A stretch of DNA of 64,000 nucleotides from Bathynomus jamesi (taxonomy: Eukaryota > Arthropoda > Malacostraca > Isopoda > Cirolanidae): positions 513,501 to 577,500 of the forward strand of contig JAJOZX010002714.1 in NCBI GenBank assembly GCA_023014485.1. Direction: 5' to 3'. Both the position numbers and the translations under genes were made by a program. A model generated the notes under the pieces. It was not told the DNA's origin, ran no database searches, and saw only the letters and a list, made by a program, of their open reading frames with translations. How positions within the stretch are numbered: the first letter of the stretch is position 1; each line of letters begins with the position of its first letter. Below, piece by piece: positions 40,015 through 51,735 of this stretch.

Positions 40015-42770
40015 TTAGGGTGGTCCAAATTTAGGGTACAAATTTGAAAGTTGTCTGAACCTAGCGAGCACATGGTGCCCTCGTTGCACTTCATGTACAA
40101 TAGCTTTGTATAAAATTTAAAGAAAATTGGATGATGATTAGGGGTCCCGCAAAATGTTTAGTTATTTTAGTCTCATAAAATTCTAGCATAACAGCCAATT
40201 TCCTTTAATTCTTTGAAAATTATTAGTTGTAGCCTATATCTTTCTATAGTTATGCTTATGAGACCTAATTTCTGTTTTTTTGTGTCCACAGGTAGTGTTT
40301 TTGATTGGATAATGGATATGGTGACACGAAGTGGGCCAGCCTTTTGGCTTGTTGGCCACCCAGACCCAGATATCACTGGTGCTTGATTGCCTTCCAGAGG
40401 CCAAGTGCTTAAGAAATATTACTTCCATCACTCTGTCATGAAGCAAATGAAAGCAGATGCTGCGAAAGCATCTATTCAAGCAGTGCTAGAAATATGGGAA
40501 AAGGCTAAAATTCCAACATCAACCCTGGCTTACAGCAAAGCCAAACTTTTGAAAATGATTGATGAGTATGACAAGCTCAAGAAAAACCGCAATCGAGACT
40601 CCAAGACCTGTCATACTCAAGAGGCAATGTTCCGGGACCAGCTCGAGGATCTCTTTGATGTGGCTCACAAGGATGCGATGATTATCATGTCAAATGAAGA
40701 GGATAAGGCCTTCCTGGTGAGCCAAAGGGAAGATTGAACATCATCCTCCATGACCGGGATTGATGTTATTCACACCAAAGTCAGCGCGGAAAAGAGGAAA
40801 TGAGAGGAGGTGATTAAGCAACAGAAGGAGAGAAGTGAAAATGAGAAGGCATTATTGAAGTCTCTGATTCCTCGCAGATGGCACTGCCTTCCTCCTCAGA
40901 AAGAGATACAGAAGAGAATGATGCCAAGTTTACACTCAAAGATGGCAGGTCACTGCAACGAAGGAAGGAGAATTGACGTGTTCTGCTCAGCCCAAAAGTG
41001 ACTGCAGCCATGGATCGGTTCAACATCTCCGACAGGGCCACCATGGGCCTTTTGGAAACCCTGGCAAAGGCATCAGGGCAGAACCTGAAGAAGATGATGC
41101 TCTCATGAAGTTCAATTCAACGAAACAGGATGGCCAATAGGGAAGCATTCACAAAGACAAATAAGAACCTGAACCTCCCTCCCAAAACCCCACTCCTCCT
41201 CCACTGGGATTTGAAGCTTCTTCCTGATGTGTCCAAGTCCGAGAAGGTTGACAGGATTGCCATCCTGGTCACAGGAGGCAACCAAGAGATCCTTCTTGGG
41301 GTCCCCAAGATTGGCAGCAGCACAGGTGTGAACCAGTCGAATGCTTGCATCACTGCTCTTCAGGAGTGGAACCTCATAGATCATGTGTGAGGCTTGGTGT
41401 TTGACACCTCGGCCTCAAACACTGGTCTGTCCGAGGGAGCTTGCACGAATATACAGGCTGCCATCAACCGGGAGATTATTTGGATTGCTTGCTGTCACCA
41501 TATCCTGGAAGTTGTTCTCTCTGATGTCTTAAAGAAGGAGTACGGACTATCCAGCAGCCCCAATATCCCCTTGTTCATGCGGTTCCAAGAGCAGTGGAGA
41601 TTCATTGATGGAACCTGCTGGAAGCCAGCAACGCACGATGAGAATATCGTGGAAGAATTCTCTGGTCCCCTGGCAGGATTCAAAGAAAGGGTGCTGAAGG
41701 ACCTGAAGGTGGCAATTGAGTCAAAGGCTCACCTCAGGGACGATTACAAGGAACTCCTTGTCCTGTCATACATCTTCTTGGGGGAAATTCCAGAGGGAGG
41801 TATGAAGATTAGGGCACCTGGGGCCTTCCACCAAGCCAGATGGATGGCAAAGGCCATTTATGCTCTGAAGATCTTCCTCTTCAGAGAGCAGTTCACCCTC
41901 ACTGTTCACGAAATGTGTTCGGTGTGGAATCTCAGCCTCTTCATTTCTCTGTTCTACACCAGGTACTGGCAGCAAGCAACGATCGCATCATATGTCCCCA
42001 AAAATGACTTGGATTTCATGAAGAATCTTGAGAGTGGAATTCCGAATTGTCAGCTGGTGAACACTGCCCTCACAGCCTTCAAACGGCACCTGTGGTATGT
42101 GTCTCAGGAATTGATCGGTCTTGCATTCTTTGATGACCAGATTGGAGAAGAGGAGAAAGTTGCAATGGTGGAAAATCTCAAGAAGAGAGAGTGGAAGGGA
42201 CTGAAGAGAATTGATGGCAAGAGATTCCTCCTCAAACACCGCTTCCTGACTTTGTGACTGCCAAGACCAAGAACATCTTTGACCTCATTCTCCTGAATGG
42301 TCATCAGGAGTCGGAGTCCTTCCTCGTCAAGCCGCCACCTTCTTGGAATAAAGATGAAACCTACCAACAATTCATGGCCTCCGTCGCTTCACTGAAGGTT
42401 GTGAATGACAGCGCTGAAAGGGGTATTGCTCTGATCACACAATTCAACTTATCCATCACCAAGGATGAGACCCAGAAGCAGTACCTCCTGAAAGTTGTAG
42501 CTCAGCACAGGAAGGATATGCCCTCCATGTCAAAAGCTGTCTTCCTGAAATAAACTTAGAATCTACAATGATGCCTTTCCATTTCTGAGAGCTTATTTGA
42601 GATAATTGTGTCAATTTTTTGTGATGACTAGGAAGTTGAAGTTTTGTGGGACCCCTGAATATTGAGATAAGAAACTGAAATTTTGCCTGAAGACATGTTT
42701 GGGGTAAAGGTATTAGGGCGACGTGTGTCTAAATTAAAATTCCAACTTGTAATTTTTTGGACCACCCTAA
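40015..42770 (+). mobile_element. DNA transposon of unassigned superfamily
   Basis: Inverted ends TTAGGGTGGTCCAAA / TTTTGGACCACCCTAA. It sits in a TATATA run, so the duplication length cannot be read. It is 2756 bp long and codes for one transposase-like protein on the plus strand, broken by a few stops. Confidence 0.8.
40387..42553 (+). pseudogene. Transposase-like protein of unassigned family
   Basis: Frames in order: 40387-40737 (KKYYFHHSVMKQMKADAAKA, a helical N-terminus); about 40810-41110 broken; 41130-41393 with LLLHWDLKLLPDV and ILVTGGNQEILLGVPKIGSS; in-frame TGA at 41388-41390; 41394-42257 with FDTSASNTGLSEGA, WIACCHHILEVVLSDVL and APGAFHQARWMAKAIYALKI; and 42254-42553 with VVNDSAERGIALITQFN. 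LHWD, FDTS-x-SNTG and H-H-x-x-E look like parts of an RNase H-like core. I recall similar proteins in other invertebrates but cannot name the superfamily. Two or three lesions inactivate it; the rest is well preserved. Confidence 0.7.
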
Positions 42771-42987
42771 TATATACTGCATATACAGTTGTCCCTTGAC
42801 ATTCGCAAACTTAACATTTGCGACTTTGACTATCCGCTAGGTCCTCCATTATCGTGTGTTTGGTGACATAATGGGGCTGAGGCTGACACTGGATAATTTA
42901 GCCGAAGGGTTTCGCATGTATATACAGTATATGTTACACACAGACTGTGCATGGAACAAAGAACTCTTCTGGGAAAATTAAATCCAC

Positions 42988-43256
42988 TATAGTTTGAATA
43001 AGTAATGGTAAGTGACAAATACTATAGTTTTTTTCATTATGTTAGCCTGATGTAGGCAATGGGTCACTCACAAAGAAACCCCAAAATATAGCTGTAACCC
43101 CTAGTTCCTGTCCCAAAGCTGAATCCTCTTTGCTTTGCAGATAGCTGGTGAGGGAAGCTATATTTTGGGGCCTCTTTGCGAGTGACCCATTCCCCACATC
43201 TGGCTAACATCATGAAAAAAGAAAAACTATAGTATGTGTCACTTACCATTACAGGA
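42988..43256. repeat. Palindromic repeat
   Basis: Arms 42988-43092 and 43156-43256 are inverted copies (GTAATGGTAAGTGACAAATA / TGTCACTTACCATTAC; TTAGCC..ATGGGTCACTC / GAGTGACCCAT..GGCTAA). A further copy of the right arm is at 44525-44645. Confidence 0.85.
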
Positions 43257-43445
43257 ATACCCAGCATAGTATGGAGTTGATCAGTACGGAATTCGCTATA
43301 GTACAGCTTACAATTTAACACCAAACCCTGTTCATTACTGGTCCAGATATACTCCAGTATGAATTTTCAGTTTTGTAAAAAAATATTTTTTTCCAAGCAT
43401 GCATGCTAAATATAAATAGGTGAAGATTTAGATTCTGCTAATGTT

Positions 43446-43781
43446 TGAGAGTTGCTTGAATCACATTTAGAAAAGCTTAGTGATTATGACCTCATCAATT
43501 TAGAAGAACAGCATGCACTCGAAGAAGAAGAGGACAAAAGCGAAGAAAATGAAGATCAGAAATCATCAAAGGATTTCTCCATAGATGAACTTGAAAAAAT
43601 GTTTCGGGTGTGTGAAGATCTTAAAGAAAAAATTATGGATGGAGAGCCTAACATCAAGTGCAGCATGAAAGTGCAGAGAGACTTAGAAAATGCAATTTGC
43701 TGCTACAGAGAATTGTATGCTGATAAGAAGAAAAATAAAAGTGTTCAAACATCATTGTTGAAGTATTTTTCAAAAAAATAA
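43446..43781 (+). pseudogene. Tigger-like transposase C-terminal fragment
   Basis: About 109 residues to the TAA at 43779-43781: LLESHLEKLSDYDLINLEEQ, a very acidic EEEEDKSEENEDQK linker, FSIDELEKMFRVCEDLKEKI and the closing TSLLKYFSKK. This layout is the C-terminal tail of Tigger/jerky-like pogo transposases after the DDE core. The DDE domain is not present. It begins just after a TGA-interrupted context at about 43446. Confidence 0.7.
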
Positions 43782-44753
43782 TTTTTTGCAGTGCACTTTA
43801 TTACGTACATATTTAAATTAAATTTAGAAAAATGAAAGCATTTATTAACCTCTGCAGTTGTTTCACAATTAAAATGTTTAAATTAATGTAAAAGTCTGAC
43901 TTTTATAATGTTATTGATGTCTGAGAATGAATTACCGTACTTTAGAATAGAATAGAATAACCTTTATTAATATTAATAAAATAAATAAATTTTTCAATTT
44001 ACAATGACATGAATGATTGTGAAGCTCGACTATTTATTTTATTTAATTTGGCCCTTAAGCTTTAGGCTTTACTGGGAACTCTTTTGGGAAAATTAAATCC
44101 TTTAAATTAAATACTTTATTTTGTATTGATTACATTTCCCATTCAGTACAGATTCATATAGTACAGTACTTTCCATGCACACATTAACTGTACTATTCAG
44201 GGTATTCCTGTACTTATTCAAACTATAGTGGATTTAATTTTCCCAGATAAATTCCATGTTCTATGCATGGTCTGTGTGTAACATAAAAGATCTCAGGGGA
44301 CCATTCTGAGTTCAGTCCCATGATGAAATGGACATTGTTAAGTGCTTTAAAAAGTGGACACTCAATTCTGCCAATTGAGGTTTAAGTTTTGGTTTTTGGT
44401 TGATGTATTCAATCAGATGTGAATGCAACAAGTTTCTTGCATATATTGAGGTTCTGAATATACTACAGTAGACTTGGTGTAGCTGTAAACCCTAGATCCT
44501 GTCCCAAAGCTGGATCCTATCTGCTTGGCAGATAGCTGGTGAGGGAAGCTATATTTTGGGGCCTCTTTGAGGTGACCACATCAGGCTAACATCATGAAAA
44601 AAGAAAAACTATAGTATTTGTCACTTACCATTACTTATTTGAACTATGGTGGATTTAATTTTCCCAAGAGTTCCTTGTTCCATACACAGTCTGTGTGTAA
44701 CATAAAAGATCTTGGGAGATCATTCTGAGTTCAATCCCATATATATATACATA

Positions 44754-45078
44754 CAGTAAAAGCCCCGATATCCGGAATGTCTGGGACTGTTGATGTTCCA
44801 GATATCGGAATTTTTTGTAAGTATGAGTGGTGAAAATACATGGCCAAATACACTAAAAAAATACTAGACTAAACAAAAATAAACACAAATGAAACAATGG
44901 CTGACAAAGAAGGAGGCAACTGAAGTGCCCCATCTGCGCCTAGTGGCTGCCTGGCAAAACACACACTGACCAAAAAGCACAATTTTGGGGAATTATGATC
45001 TGTAATGGGGGATTTTGAACTTTTCCAGGAAAATGAGCTTTCCATTACATTGAATGCCAGATATCAGGGCTTTTACTG
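44754..45078. mobile_element. pogo/Tigger MITE
   Basis: Inverted ends CAGTAAAAGCCCCGATATCC / GATATCAGGGCTTTTACTG with TA on both sides (44752-44753, 45079-45080). 325 bp, non-coding. Confidence 0.9.
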
Positions 45079-45080
45079 TA

Positions 45081-48000
45081 TATATATACATATATAACAC
45101 TGGCCATCCCTATTAAGTTAGACTAGGACAGGTTAAGGCAAGTCCAAATCAGAAACTTTATAGTTTTTAAAGGACTAATCCACAGCACATTCTTCTCCAT
45201 TGAAATTCAAGCTCAAGTATCCACTGCAAATTCCTTTGCAGTAAGATTTAAGCTCACTCTATCATAACACATTTAGTGATCTCCGTTTCTTCTTACCTAA
45301 GGCTTAAAATCCCATCAAACTGTTGGTATCTCCTCTTGATGAGATTTTAAACCTTGGGTAAGAATCTTGAAATAGAATCTTATTAAAATATGAAACTTTA
45401 TTTCAGTAAAGAACTCATTCTTCTATAATATGGTCTCTATTTCTTACTACAGAAGGCTTAAAATCCCATCAAACTGTTATCTTTCTACTTAAGGTTTTAA
45501 ATGAATCAAACCATCATCTTCACTTGTATTTTTTCTGATTTAAAACTTAAAATCCCATTGAGCTATCATCATTGCCTTTTTGTTTCTCTTCATTCCTCTA
45601 TTAGAATCCTATCAAATTGTTATCTTCATCTGTGGATGGGCTGACTCTATTTGCATTTCTTGTTGTTCTCATTGTCATCCACACCTTTCTCACTTTGGTT
45701 CAGGTTAGGCCATTAGGTTAGGTTATATTAAGAAATATTCTTCACTTTGTGCATTACCATGACTGGGAATAATGATGTATGGGAAGTAATCACCATAAAG
45801 ACTCGATCTCAAAGACAATATCCCCATAATTTGAGGACTTAAGTTGTGACTCTGTCAAAAAGCTTTAAATTGTACTACTATGTAGCTGGGCAGAAATGTA
45901 CAGAAATATATACAGAATTGTGCAGAAATTCAGTGTATCTGAAGCATCTTGACTAAGTGGGAAATACATTAATTTATAGAACCATGTCATAAATGTTCAA
46001 AATATTCCCTATTCAGTTGAAAGCATATTAATGTAATTAAATTAATTAAGTAATGTAATTCCCATTGGGTAGGCCTTAGATACTCATTGGATTCTGTATA
46101 AAAAATACATAAATTTTAACCATTTACACTACATATAAAATTGAAATTTTTTTCTACTTTATCCTGAATAAAAGTATAGTAGTTATAATAAACTGTAAAT
46201 GTTTTTGATTACTTATAAAGCCTCTGTAAACTATATATACACACTGTATATATAAATATATAATATGTACAAGGAGTCATTGGCCTAAAACAAATGTTTG
46301 ATACTAATAAAGACATTTTGAATTTCAGTCATTAACTTAGAATCCATTTTTGAAGGAAATTTTAATTTCCTTTTTTTTTTTTTCTAATGTATATATTTGA
46401 GACTATTTTGGGGTCAGGAGAGTCACTGAAATGTCTTCTATAAGAATCACAGATTATTCAAGTGTATATTTATAACACATTTTGTAAAGTTATAGAAATT
46501 TACTTCAGTTGCAAGTTATTCTTGCATAATGAATTTCATGATTAAGCATATGAAATAAATGATATAGGCTGTGTAAAAAGTATCATTCTCTTATGATTAC
46601 TATGGGAATGATAGTTTTTTGTGCATTTTACCCAGAGGGTTGATGTTGTTGGGTCTGTATCATTTGTTTGACATTGTTGCTGGGTGAAATGCTTTAGCAG
46701 CATGATTACCAACCCATTCAGTTGGGGTTAAGGTCCTGTTGGTGGGTGTTGCATTTTGGCTGTTCTAGTTCTTTTTTGTCATTAATAGACCCATTTATTT
46801 TTGTACCTGTTTTTTGTTCCAGGAGTGACTATGGAACCTAAAAACTTGACCTCAGAAGGGAAAATACGTATCAAAACTCTGGGAAAAGAGGGTCTAATCA
46901 CAACCCAAATCCAAGCATGTTACTGGCTTCTCAAAGCCAACCATTTATCAACCATGTAAAGGACTTGCCTACCAACACTACAAACTACAAAATGGACTGA
47001 TTAGGTTAGGTTAAGAGAACACTGTTTTTGAGATGGTGTAACTGTAATCAGTAGTGACACAAAATAATACTAATATTTCTACATTTTCCTGCTTTTTACT
47101 TCTTTGTTCTACATCCTTCTACATTTTTTCATCAGCTCTTCTCTTTCACCTTTTTTTCGTACTTTTTCCTGATACAAAGTTGTCAATAATGTTTGTGTAA
47201 AGTTCTTAGTTTTCTCCCTAAACTTTTTTCAGTGGAGACAATAGCCAGATGCGTCAGCCTATCCTGAGACATTGTAGAACAAATAATTTTTTATGAGCTT
47301 CAGTTTTAAGAATGAGGATTCTGCTGAAACAGTGGCAACTGGCATTATCAGCAATATCCTCAGAGCCATGACTGTTAGGATAAGCACAGGTTTCCCTTGT
47401 CAACCATGAGTATTACATTCTTGTAAAACTGCAGTTGGCAAGACCAAAGGCTTATGGAAAAATAAGATTAGGGGGTCCATGGTTGTGATCACACTGGGTA
47501 AAGTTCCAGAAGATTTGTAATGGTAAAAAATACTCATCCTATGCCCGCACTAAACATGATAAATACGAATAATAAAGGAACACAATGCGCATAAAAACCA
47601 TTTTACTAGAAGTAAAATAGTAAGATAGTAGCCTTGTTTTTCTTAATTGTTCTCACAGTTGACTCATTCAGTCCCATCTAGTTACTTAGTAAACAAACCC
47701 AATCAACTTGGCTGATATAGTTGAAAGCTGTACTGTGACTTAGCCTTCAGGCAGTCCTCCTGCATTATTACAGTAGTGTATAAAGAGCTTTGACTTTGAT
47801 TTCAGTCTTAAACAAAATTTTTTGAGTCCTGGACTTTGTAAAAGTATTTTTGAGTGGAAAGAATTGAAGTTGTTCATTTATAAATTTAAAAATTAATAGC
47901 CTTCCTACACTAGCAAAATTTATAATAAGTTATAAGTTTGACTGAAGGTCATAGTGGAATATTTATAACCTTTGTCATCAGTGTTGTTATAAATACTTTA

Positions 48001-48256
48001 AAAAGTTACCATTCCGATTATTGTACTTTGTAAAAGCTTTGGCTATTTTTAATCAATATGCAAATTTTTTGGGAAAAAGAAAAAATATGGTAGAGTTTTC
48101 TGAAATTTAAACAATTTTCAAAGCAAAGTTGTCTCTTGCCAGTTTTCCAGTGATTATTTAGAAGTTAATTTTTTCCAGCCTCAGTTGCTATTTTTCCCAT
48201 TAGTATACATATTTGAGAAGCATGAAAATTCAGTTCATGAAGTTTTAAAAGAATAC
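45081..48256. other. AT-rich DNA without a supported gene
   Basis: About 3.2 kb. A loose series of related segments (AAAATCCCATCAAACTGTT) occurs at 45310, 45468, 45545 and 45603. A 42-codon frame at 46830-46958 looks like a helix-turn-helix piece (see findings). Otherwise nothing was recognised. Confidence 0.4.
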
Positions 48257-48258
48257 TA

Positions 48259-48805
48259 CCAGGTGTCTGAGAATTATCTGTGCAATTTTTGGCTGTTATT
48301 AAAAGTCAACCATGAAGTGTAGAAATTCCAGTGTTGTCCCATTTTACAGAGAAACTCATTAAGTTTTTTCTTTTTTGTACGCGGGTGACAGACATTGATG
48401 ATTTAAAAGCAAGAATCACAGCTGCTATTGAGCGAATTGATGTGGATATGCTGCAGCGTACATGGCAACATTTGGATTATCGATTGGATGTTTTGCGAAT
48501 CACTGATGGTGCACATATCGAATGTTTGTTACAACCTTACTTTAATAAAAGAAACTTTTGAAAATACAGATTCTAAATAATCTTGTTTAAGAATTTTACG
48601 TGTGTTATCAAGAATTTTATTAAAAGATGAAATTGTACAGATAATTTTCGGACACACTGGAATTTCTAAAAAACATGTCAAAACTTGGTATCAGAAAAAA
48701 CTTAATGAGATTCTCTGTAAAATGGGACAACACTGGAATTTCTACACTTCATGGTTGACTTTTAATAACAGCCAAAACTTGTACAGATAATTCTCGGACA
48801 CCCTG
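48259..48805 (+). mobile_element. Internally deleted IS630/mariner-type element with long ends
   Basis: Inverted ends of about 95 bp: 48259-48352 and 48715-48805. Terminal CCAGGTGTCTGAGAAT / ATTCTCGGACACCCTG, with TA on each side (48257-48258, 48806-48807). It holds only the end of a transposase. Confidence 0.85.
48379..48561 (+). pseudogene. IS630-type transposase C-terminus
   Basis: RVTDIDDLKARITAAIERID, MLQRTWQHLDYRLDVLRITD, GAHIE and a stop at 48559-48561. This is the usual C-terminal helix pair following the last DDE residue in one arthropod-rich group of IS630/Tc1/mariner transposases. The catalytic domain has been deleted. Confidence 0.75.
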
Positions 48806-48807
48806 TA

Positions 48808-50605
48808 CATTGGGACTTGGAAGATAATAAATTTATTTTAAATATGTCTGCTCACTAAAATTGAGGTCTGAATGGATTATTGATTCAGCTTTGTGAAAAC
48901 AAACCACCATACTTTAATATTATGCAAGCTGACATGTTTCTTATTGATAAATTGGGGCCTTTTGGTGAGAGAAGTGGAATTTGACAACAGGACTTTTTGA
49001 GTTGACTGTACTGGCACAGAAGAGAGTAGGCCCATAAATGGCCTTGGTAACATAAGTTGTAGGAAGTTAAACTATGAGGAAAATTTTGAATCTGTTACTA
49101 CAAAGAACAGTGGGTCTGAAAGAGTGGATGTTTGGGTAGTGTGTGACATCAGAATAAAGAATACTTTTGTATAAGCCTTAAAAAAGAATTCTCTTGTAAT
49201 TGCGGGTGATAATACCAAGAATTTCTTTATTAAGTTTTCAGGTTAGAAATATCTAGTATTTTGTTCTAGGTCCTTTTTAGAATGCCTACAATCTCTATTG
49301 ATATTTGCCAAGGTACATAGTTGCGCATAATTATGCATATTGTGTCAGAAAATTCATTTAGTCACGAGGGTGGGAAAGTATTTATGTAGTTTTCTTTTGT
49401 TTTTCCTATTATCTTGTAATTTCATACTACTACTCTTGAGTGGTGGATATGTTTCACTATCATCAGCATCACCATTTTTCACTCTGCAGCTTTAGCTGAG
49501 GTTGGGTAAAGTTGAGTCTGTCCAATTTTACCATTGTCTTTGTAATGAGACTGAAATTCTAACTCTACCACATTCAGAATCCTTTGACTAGACTTAGCCT
49601 TGATCTTTGTATTAGTATATCCTATTGCCTTGCCATAGCTTACTTAGCCTATCTTATCTTGCAATAATACTGATTAATGATTTCTATTCTGATACTTATT
49701 TTTGGTGGGGGGAAATAAAATTTTAAAAACAAAATTCAAATATTACAAATTAGTCTCAGTAATTTTGGAGATTTTTAAAGACTGTTGTTGTTTTTAGTAA
49801 ACTTTTCTCCAGTTATACATTATTCTTAAACTACCTACCAAATTAAATGGACAGCTGTACCCAAATGTTCTTTTTAAAAAAGATATGGGCTAAGTCATGG
49901 TAAATAAATAAAAATTACAGTAAATTTTGTCATTTATCTTTTATGTGATTGATCCAAATTGCAAAAGTGATCATTACAGAGACAACTCCTATTCAAAGTT
50001 GGATAGACTGTATCATTGTTCTATTCTATCACACTACCTTGTATGGTCTTAATTTTGGTGTAGCATGCAGAAATTAATTTCTGATTCTTTCAACAATTTA
50101 CAGTATTTATGATTTTGTATTTTGGTTAACTAAGCATTTGAGTGTTTTTAGGTAGACCACCCCACCAACTGTAGCAACTGTAGCAACTGTAGACTTTCCA
50201 TATTGTCTTCTAAGGTATTGTAGTATTTAACTACAAATATTTAATACAACCTAGTAATATTTTTTTTTTTTTTCCAGAAAAATAAGGTTTTATTTGCAGT
50301 GTATATTAAATTTTGATTAATTAAATTCTAAAAAGCGAAATGTTCTTAGGAAGTTACTGGTTTTGTGAATTGGTGAAGATACTGTGAATTAAGAAATAGG
50401 CCTGCTTTATCAATATTTTTCTTAAAGACTAGGAATAGCTCATGAAAGGTAAGAGAACTAAATTAGGCACTGTTTAATTTATTTGGCTCAGCACTTGTAT
50501 TTAAGACCTTATTCAGTTAACATTTCACTATAACCTTTGGTTAACTTCCACCCAAATTGTTCATTCTGACGAAGGTCAAGCTTTCCACTCTACCTCAGAC
50601 CTACA
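48808..50605. other. AT-rich DNA without a supported gene
   Basis: About 1.8 kb with no convincing coding frame, RNA gene or repeat. Confidence 0.4.
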
Positions 50606-50607
50606 GT

Positions 50608-50818
50608 TTAACGTGGAATCTGAACCATGCCCCATCAGCAGCCCAGCGTCTTAACCACTAGGCCACCTAGGGTACCCATTTATCTACCAACCACTTTCTT
50701 TATTGTGTGGAAGTATGAACAGCTGGGTTTTGCTGCACGCTGGCTGCTGTCGGGTCTTGAACCTGGGGCCGATGGATTCATAGTCAGTGATGCTAACCAC
50801 TACACCACCGAGGCACCA
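50608..50818 (-). repeat. tRNA-derived SINE with two tRNA-like units
   Basis: On the minus strand, 50818-50745 reads GGTGTAGTGGTTAGCATC (A-box-like) and GGTTCAAGACC (B-box-like). A second unit, 50676-50610, reads GTGGCCTAGTGGTTAAGAC and GGTTCAGATTCC. Neither folds into a good full cloverleaf, so these are promoters of a SINE rather than working tRNA genes. Confidence 0.7.
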
Positions 50819-51221
50819 ACGATTTAAATTTTTTTTTTAATATGAGAAAGTTATTAACAGCAGGACATCATAAAATAGTTGTTGAAAGGCCAAGTTCAAA
50901 CATATTTACCTGTCATTGTCAAAGGACCAATACTACCATTAGAACCAGAGGCTAATTTAAATATTAGCAACTTAATTTTTTAGGATATAAATTGGTTAAT
51001 AAATTTATAGCCACTAAAAATTTGGGCACATTTGCAATATTTCCTACCTAAAAATGGGGTGACTTTATATAGCAAGGTGACTGGATACTCCTCATTTTAA
51101 TTTTAGATAACTTAAAAACTGCCAAAGTTACAAAAACAAAATAAAAAAACTAAATTTCAAAGGAAATTTGAATATTTTAAAAACAATAATTTTCACAAAT
51201 TTGTTTGAAAATCCTCTAGAG

Positions 51222-51436
51222 CAGTGGTATTTAACTTTTTTTGCACTGTTACCCCTTGAGCTAGCCAACAAAACTGTAATTACCCCCTCCCATTTTTAAA
51301 TGGCAAATATGAAAAGGAAAATTAGGAAAGAATAAAATTTTAGTGGAACCATAACTAAGCTTCTTTTTTGGACAGTGGCATCAACTCATCCCCCCCCTCC
51401 CAAAAGGCCAAGTTACCCCCTAGTTAAATACCACTG
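51222..51436. mobile_element. hAT MITE
   Basis: Ends CAGTGGTATTTAACT / AGTTAAATACCACTG, flanked by CTCTAGAG (51214-51221) and CTGTAGAG (51437-51444). 215 bp. Confidence 0.9.
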
Positions 51437-51534
51437 CTGTAGAGTCACCCCATTTTACAGCACATATTGGGGCTAGGTATAATGCAGTAATGTATCATTT
51501 ATTGTGAACTAGCCAAGAACCCACCCTTCATGTG

Positions 51535-51645
51535 GGTATAAAAAATATCCTGCGTTTTAATGAAAATATCATGACTTAAACTAACCAATTGTCAAGGGCG
51601 TACAGTTGACCTAATTGGGCATTTAATAATTTTACCATAGGTTTC
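51535..51645. repeat. Partial relative of the 17960-18236 MITE
   Basis: AATGAAAATATCATGACTTA, CCAATTGTCAAGGGCGTACA and GTTGACCTAATTGGGCATTT. A similar stretch on the other side of the hAT is at 52765-52830. Confidence 0.65.
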
Positions 51646-51735
51646 TATATATATATATAATGATGTAATGATCTTGATGTTGTCATTTAATTTTTAAAAT
51701 TAATTATTTAATTTATTAACACATACGGTAGGTAC

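Larger units (their letters stand above)
42786..44740 (+). mobile_element. Tigger/pogo-like remnant region
   Basis: CAGTTGTCCCTTGACATTCGC follows TA at 42784-42785 and resembles pogo/Tigger termini. A transposase C-terminus is at 43446-43781. The matching right end was not found. Repeated blocks around 42930-43330 and 44060-44740 appear in this region, suggesting rearrangement or several nested copies. Confidence 0.55.

Noticed and set aside
50745..50818. Genuine tRNA gene
   Set aside because: A-box and B-box are recognisable, but anticodon and acceptor stems do not pair. Best read as a SINE promoter.
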